A stretch of 64,000 bases of DNA. It comes from Hyaloscypha bicolor E. Taxonomy: Eukaryota; Ascomycota; Leotiomycetes; Helotiales; Hyaloscyphaceae. The DNA is taken from assembly GCF_002865645.1 (NCBI RefSeq), contig NW_020194628.1:992001-1056000 (forward strand). Direction: 5' to 3'. Of this stretch, positions 58,174 to 64,000 are shown piece by piece (position 1 is the first letter of the stretch; each line of letters opens with the position of its first letter). The position numbers and the translations under genes were made by a program. The notes beneath the pieces were generated by a model, which worked only from the letters and a program-made list of their open reading frames with translations, made no database searches and had not been told where the DNA came from.

Positions 58174-59717
58174 ATGGCGGGATACATTAAAAATGGTTCC
58201 CTGCCAGTCCAGACCATCTCGGACACTCAAGCCTCAATCCTGGACTTCTTATTCCCAGGCTTCACCCGCATGTCTGCCGCTGTCCAAGGGTATCTTACCA
58301 TTAACTTAAACGTTTATATCCCTCTATTATGTTTTTTTGGATTAATAATATTTGATTACAAACATATTTACTAGTACTTATAGGGATTACTTAAGACTTA
58401 TTGCAATGAAAACCCCTGCTATTTAAATAAAACCCCACCGTCTAATAATTAATAGCTTTAATTATTTATCTTCGATATCGCGAAAATACATATAATATAT
58501 TCATATTATAAACATCTTCTCAGAGCTTTGCCAAAAACGCTTACTTCTCTCTCGTTACTACTAACTTAGTCTTTTTATTAAATCACTTAAAAAATAATTC
58601 TTTAAATAGCAAAGATATAAATAAAAAGACTTTATATTATACGCCCTAAAATAAACGCTTTTTCATACAGTATAAAGGCCGTCTGCTTATATTCCGGCGT
58701 TAATATAAAACTAAAGATTTTAATAGCCAAAAAAAGATCTCTATTTCCTGTTTTAGTAGATCTCCGCGAATTTTTAAGAAATTGCTCTCTAAGTGCCATA
58801 CCGAATATATAAAGCTTATTTAGGGTAAAATCTGTCTTTATAAACACCAAGATAAAAAATAAATCAGATCTGTAATATCTAAAATAAAACGCACCTTGAC
58901 CGTTATTCTTAATAAAGGTAGAAAAAAAAAACTATTATAAAATATTAAAGAGTTTCTTTACCCAGTATCCCGACAGTGGTATTCCGATTATAATATTCCC
59001 TACCGACGGGGTTACTTGTTATATGGACCTCCTGAAACTGGAAAATCATCTTTTTTTTATGCAATTACAGAGGTTTTTAGTTTAAATATCTATACTCTTT
59101 ACCTTTCTGACATTAACGAAGCCAGCCTGAAGAGTCTATTCGCCAAGCTTCCAAATTAATATATTATTCTTCTGAAAGACATTGACGCCGTCAGTTCTAA
59201 TCGAGATACTAAAACCGAGAGTTCCCGCCAGATCATGGCAGGCTCTTTTTCTTAATAAAGCAAACCTACCTCTAAAAAGATGTCCTTATCTGCTCTTTTA
59301 AACGCCATTGATAATATAGGGTTATAAAAGGGCCGGATCTTGATTATAACTACTAATTATATTATATGCCTTAATAAAGCATTTATATGACCTGGCCATA
59401 TAAATAAGAAAGTCGAATTCGGGCTTATAAACAATCAAATAATAATTGATCTCTTTTGTCTTGTCTTCAAGCCCGTAAAAGGTGACGTTGCTTTTACAGA
59501 GGACGCTTAATCGGAAGAGAAGAGAAGAGTTTATAAAGTTATATTGGGTCAGAGGGAAGAGGCTGAGAGAGTTAAGCGATTAGTAAAAGAGTTTGCTGGC
59601 AAGGTGCCGGAACTGAAATTCAGCCCAGCTAAAATTTTCTCCTTTCTTTTAAAATATAGGAAATTATAGGAGAAAGTTATTAATAATATAAAGTAACTTA
59701 TCTCGAAACTCATTTAA
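58174..59717 (+). pseudogene. BCS1-like AAA ATPase, RIP-mutated except its first ~200 bp
   Basis: BCS1-type AAA proteins are inner mitochondrial membrane ATPases; fungi have many divergent paralogues. From ATG 58,174 the N-terminus reads L-P-V-Q-T-I-S-D-T-Q-A-S-I-L-D-F-L-F-P-G-F, then a membrane segment V-Y-I-P-L-L-C-F-F-G-L-I-I-F-D-Y, as in the BCS1 N-terminal domain. The AAA domain lies at about 58,960-59,450. Walker A G-P-P-E-T-G-K-S-S has the second Gly changed to Glu by G-to-A. Walker B is I-I-L-L-K-D-I-D-A-V with Glu to Lys. The sensor region reads T-T-N-Y-I-I-C-L-N-K-A-F-I, stop, P-G-H. The C-terminal K-V-E-F-G, F-A-G-K-V-P, F-S-P-A-K-I block remains. The frame ends near 59,715. Start chosen where the family-like sequence begins. 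Confidence 0.85.
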
Positions 59718-62700
59718 GCAAATTCGAAGCTATTAAAGATATTCAAAGATATTAAGCCTAAAGATATTCAGTCTGGAATAGCCCGGGATCCTAAGTTAGT
59801 ACGCCTCTAACAAAACGTAAATCAAACCTTACTAATAATAAATTTAAGTAGAATGAGAAATCTTCAGTAATAAAAGTCTCAATAAAGATGGTTTAATAGC
59901 CCGCCTCATTAACCAGCCCGAATTTTTTAGTATTAAAATGTTTTATTATATTAAATAATACCCAAAACTTGGTCCAAGCCATTAAAAATATACAAATAAC
60001 CTCTGTTTATACTATGAAATACATATATTCTTATATTCCTCCTTTAAAAAAGATTTTAACTTTCTGCTTATTAACTTTTCCGACGAACTAGCCATAACTA
60101 CAAATTATAATTACTAAGTATATCTAATAGTTCTTTAATATTCTCAAGTTTTTTAATACTAAGCAAAAACCGTTACCTCCGCCTATTACTATAAACAAAA
60201 ATAAATCCAAAAAACTACTAATTCAAACTTTAAAGTTTAAGTTTAAGATTATTAATAAAATATTCGTTTTTCGTAACATATAAATTTAAGCTTAATAAAG
60301 TTAATATTATTTATATAGTTAAAATATAAAAGTATATAAATATAAAATTATAAAATTAATTATACTACCTAATAAAAAGAATAAACTAAATTAATATATT
60401 TTTATAATTTGTATATAAATTAATAAATATCCTAACCTTAGTCCTAATCTCTATTTTAATAATAAAACAAATAAAACGACTAAAAAATAAATATATTATA
60501 TTAATATTAAATCTAAAGGCTTATAAGACGTCCTCAAGTCAATTTTATAAAACATTAAAGACATTTGCTTATAAAAAATGAAACCTTTAGTATAATTACT
60601 TTGGACTTTTTAATAAAAAATAAAAAATAATTTAAATATTAACTATATTTAAGTTAAATAAAACCTACTTTTCTATTATTTTTTTGATTTTAAAACGTAT
60701 TAAAGTAATATTATCCTTAATAACTTAATGCTCTAATATCTTAGTTTATTAGTCGATTTTATTAAAAAAAACTTATAAATCTACTATTAAACGCCTTTCT
60801 ATACTTTTTAAAAAGCATAAAATTACGTATAACTTTTTGTGGGCCTTTTTTAAATTAAACACGATTTTTTATACTATTTATATTAATATAAACAAGCTAA
60901 AATATATTAAATATAATTTTAATAAAAAAAACAAATTAATAAAATAAAGTACTTTTATATAAATTATTATTATTTAAACTTTAATGGGAAAGTTTTTGGC
61001 GAGGTATTAATTATACTTAAAATTAAAAAATTCCGTGGGATAAAAAGAATTAACTTCCTTAAAATTTTTCTTTTTTTATATTATTAAAAACAAAATAAGA
61101 GTTTATCTGGATAAATGCGGTCGAAAGTTCCTCTTCCTCATAAGTATTTATTATTACCACTATTAAAAAATCGCCTTTTATATAAAAAAAAATCATCTGA
61201 TTAAATTATTTATTAATAATCAGATTATAATTAATGTAATTTATTTCTAAAAGGCTAATCCGAACTATATTAGAGTAAATATAAATAAATCTAATAAAAA
61301 GAGCTCGTTACTTTTTGGCTAAACTATTTTAAGCTCGAATAAATCTGAAAAGTCACCCGATATAATTAAGAAAACTAATATAGAACCGTTAGATATAAAA
61401 GGGGAAAACCTCCTAATCTATAGCCCAACTCTACTAGGGTTCAGCCTCAGTAATAAACTATAAGATAAGCGCCCTATTTTTTTTGTTTAGTAATCCAAAT
61501 TCCAGTATAACTAATATATTTAATATAATTAAATTTGTGATTAATAATATTAAAAATATTAAATAGCAGCCCAAAGCTCTTTCCCACCTTCAAATACCCT
61601 AAAAAAAAACCATCCATATTTTTCTCAAAACCCATATAAAACGAATATTAAGTGATTTCTTATCGTTTAATAACTTTATTATAAAGAAAGAGCTGGGGTT
61701 TAATATATTTTTATAATATAATAATTAATTTCTATTAAATTCTAAAAATGTTAATATATATATTAACGGGCTACTAAGTATAGACAAAACCTTAATAGCT
61801 AAAGTTCTATCTGAATATTTCCAAATATTACTTTATATAATATGTTTTTATATATTAATAATTTCATATTCTTATTAACTTTATAAGTCTCTGCTAACGA
61901 GCTAAATAAAACCGCTAAAAAACTTAAAAACCAACTTTCTCTAATCTTTAAGCGAACTTTAAAATAAAATACATTTCTTCTTTTAAATAAAACAAATATT
62001 TTTCTCAAGTAATACTTAATTAATAATATTAACTAAAATATTCTCGTTTATATTTTCTTACGAATCTTAAAATATTATTAGAAAATTATATTCTTTATAA
62101 CTAACTACGTAAAACAAATTAATAATATTATTATAAACAAAATATACTTCAAAATCAAATATAATATTTTAGGCCTAAATTAAAAAAAAGACATATAAGA
62201 GTATTTTCTGAAAAAAAAACTATAATACCTTAAAGCCCGCTAATATATAATAAAAGTGACCTTAAATCTCTTATATAAAAACCGTTAAATAATTACTAGA
62301 TAAACTTAACTTATTTTTTTCCCTTAAAAATAAAATATTTACCTTTATGTTACTTTTAAATTAAAAATCTCACTTTTATAGTCTATGCCTTAGCTCTTCA
62401 GGAAAAAACTCAAATAACTTTATCTTATCTGAAATTTATAATTAAAGCAGACAAGGACTTTAAACATAATATTAATAGTACAAAATCAATAAAAACTAAG
62501 TATAATTATTTATAACAAAATAAAAACATCTAAAAAAGTTTATTTTCAGCCATTCTCTAAAAGAAATAATATTTATAGTCTCAAGAAAGTCTGCTAGACT
62601 ATAAATATGGATTATGCCTCGCTTCTCTATTTAGTAATATTCTTGGCCACAAAAAAACACACGTTAATAAGAAGGCAAGTACTATGCTATTCCCAATCAA

Positions 62701-64000
62701 TATTCTGCTTTTAAAAGACTACAGCTCGTGTGGGTGCCATCTTGACCCGTATATGGCTTCCCGTATGTATTAAGTCTCTCATTCCATTATATATATGAGC
62801 CCTCTTCTCCCTGAATAATGCTTTTCGAACGAGCCCAATTTTTGCTCTGATTCTAACTGGCTTCTTAATCATGTAGTCTATCGGTTTCGGAGATAATTAT
62901 CCAGATTTAATAAAATATTAGTATTTCAGACCGCTTACCCAGTTAAAATGGCGCTTTATTATCTTATTATAAATATTATCTAAGTCTCAGACTAAAAAAT
63001 ACTAATATATTATTAAAATATTATATAATACTTAAGGCTCATTATTAATATTATTACTCACTGGCTATATAAGTTAATTTTTGTCCCGAAAAATCCGACT
63101 TATTCTTATAAAGATATTATAATTATCCTTCTAATTATCTCTAATAATATTAAAAAGCTTTAAAAAATAATATAAAGCATATTGGCCTATAATCCAGTCC
63201 AGATATTATTTATTACTATAAAATATTAATATAAAACCCTTTAGAAATTTTCTAAATTAATAAATATAAATAATTTTAAAGTCTTCAAAGTTCCGGTTAT
63301 TAATAAACGCCTCTAAATCTATAAAGCCGTCCCTTTTATTAAAACCCGTATTACGATTATAATTAATAATAATATTATATGGCCAAATATTATCTTTTTT
63401 TAGCTTTTAGTACTCTTTAAAGATAAAAAAATAAATATAATCAGAATATCTTAATATATAAGACATCTTAAAACGAGGACTATTATAAAATAATATTATA
63501 ATTAACTAGGTATTATATATATTAAATAGTATAACTTTAAAATATTAATAACATATTATATTAATAAAAATACTTTATATATGTCTGAAAAAACATGTAC
63601 TCTCTAAACTAAAATCTTATAAGATATCGATTTCTTATTAAAATTCGCGACAAAAATATAAAAAAAGCATCTTCTTAAAACTAATAATAATAACTTTATT
63701 ATATGCTAACTAGTTATAAAGAGATAAAAAACTTAAGTTTAATATAGCTAAGATTATAAAATTAAAATAACTCTTGAAAATAATCCCAAATTTCGCTTTC
63801 AATATAATAAATAGGCCAAAAGTAATTAAAAAAGCAATTACACGAGTTTATTTATAAAAAGATACATCTGGCGGTAAGTCAAAATTTAATAAAAATAATT
63901 TAGCGACCTAACTATTATATAAATAGTAACCTTAGTCTACCTATATTTTATATCTCTTTATATTTATAAACTTTGTTTTTATCCGCAATCCTTTACTTTT
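59718..64000. other. RIPed AT-rich DNA to the window end
   Basis: No gene was recognised. A patch of better-preserved composition lies at 62,580-62,900 (for example CAGCTCGTGTGGGTGCCATC), without a followable frame. On the minus strand at about 63,420-63,200 a Gln-restorable piece reads W-P-Y-N-I-I-I-N-Y-N-R-N-T-G-F, then D-G-F-I-D-L-E-A-F-I, which may be a fragment of a multicopy gene I cannot name. C's survive mostly in CT and CC contexts. Confidence 0.45.

Overview
The window is nuclear DNA of a filamentous ascomycete (Pezizomycotina) and lies mostly in an AT-rich, repeat-laden compartment that carries the marks of repeat-induced point mutation (RIP). CpA and TpG are almost absent over long stretches. 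Glutamine and tryptophan codons have become stops, and coding frames of known families can still be followed if those stops are ignored. Protein families typical of such fungi (FunK1 kinases, a DUF7924-like protein, BCS1-like AAA ATPases, phosphotransferase-family proteins) and short introns with fungal splice signals support this. Three of those introns are exactly 48 bp long. The species cannot be named from sequence alone.

Layout. 1-4.66 kb: RIP-saturated Ty1/copia element (copy A, + strand, 5' end outside the window). 4.7-9.6 kb: AT desert with two simple tandem arrays. 9.58-16.09 kb: full-length copia copy B on the minus strand, broken in its gag half by a clean, non-RIPed solo LTR of the same family. 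16.1-18.84 kb: AT desert ending in a minisatellite that hosts a solo gypsy LTR. 18.84-21.05 kb: island of normal composition with a kinase-like gene broken by one missing base in the catalytic loop. 21.2-39.5 kb: a graveyard of mutated accessory genes: two dynamin GED-like fragments, a Tc1/mariner relic, a DUF7924-like gene, FunK1, a phosphotransferase-family gene and an unrecognised gene. 39.562-52.681 kb: one 13.1-kb Ty3/gypsy element with 303-bp LTRs, a 4-bp CTAG target duplication, gag, pol and an extra 3' open frame of about 900 codons. 52.7-58.3 kb: non-RIPed gene island with a small membrane-protein gene, a three-exon gene with a destroyed splice donor, a C2H2 zinc-finger gene with a 16-residue repeat array running past its stop, a small CxxC protein and the start of a BCS1-like gene. 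58.3-64 kb: RIPed again; the boundary falls inside the BCS1-like gene.

The genes do not form a pathway. Most of the 21-39 kb genes belong to families that are multi-copy in such fungi, which would expose them to RIP. The copia solo LTR, which escaped mutation, and the mirror-image mutation gradients in the gypsy LTRs record how far and when RIP acted. No tRNA, rRNA, CRISPR array or bacterial feature was seen. Coordinates of degraded elements are approximate unless an exact boundary is described.
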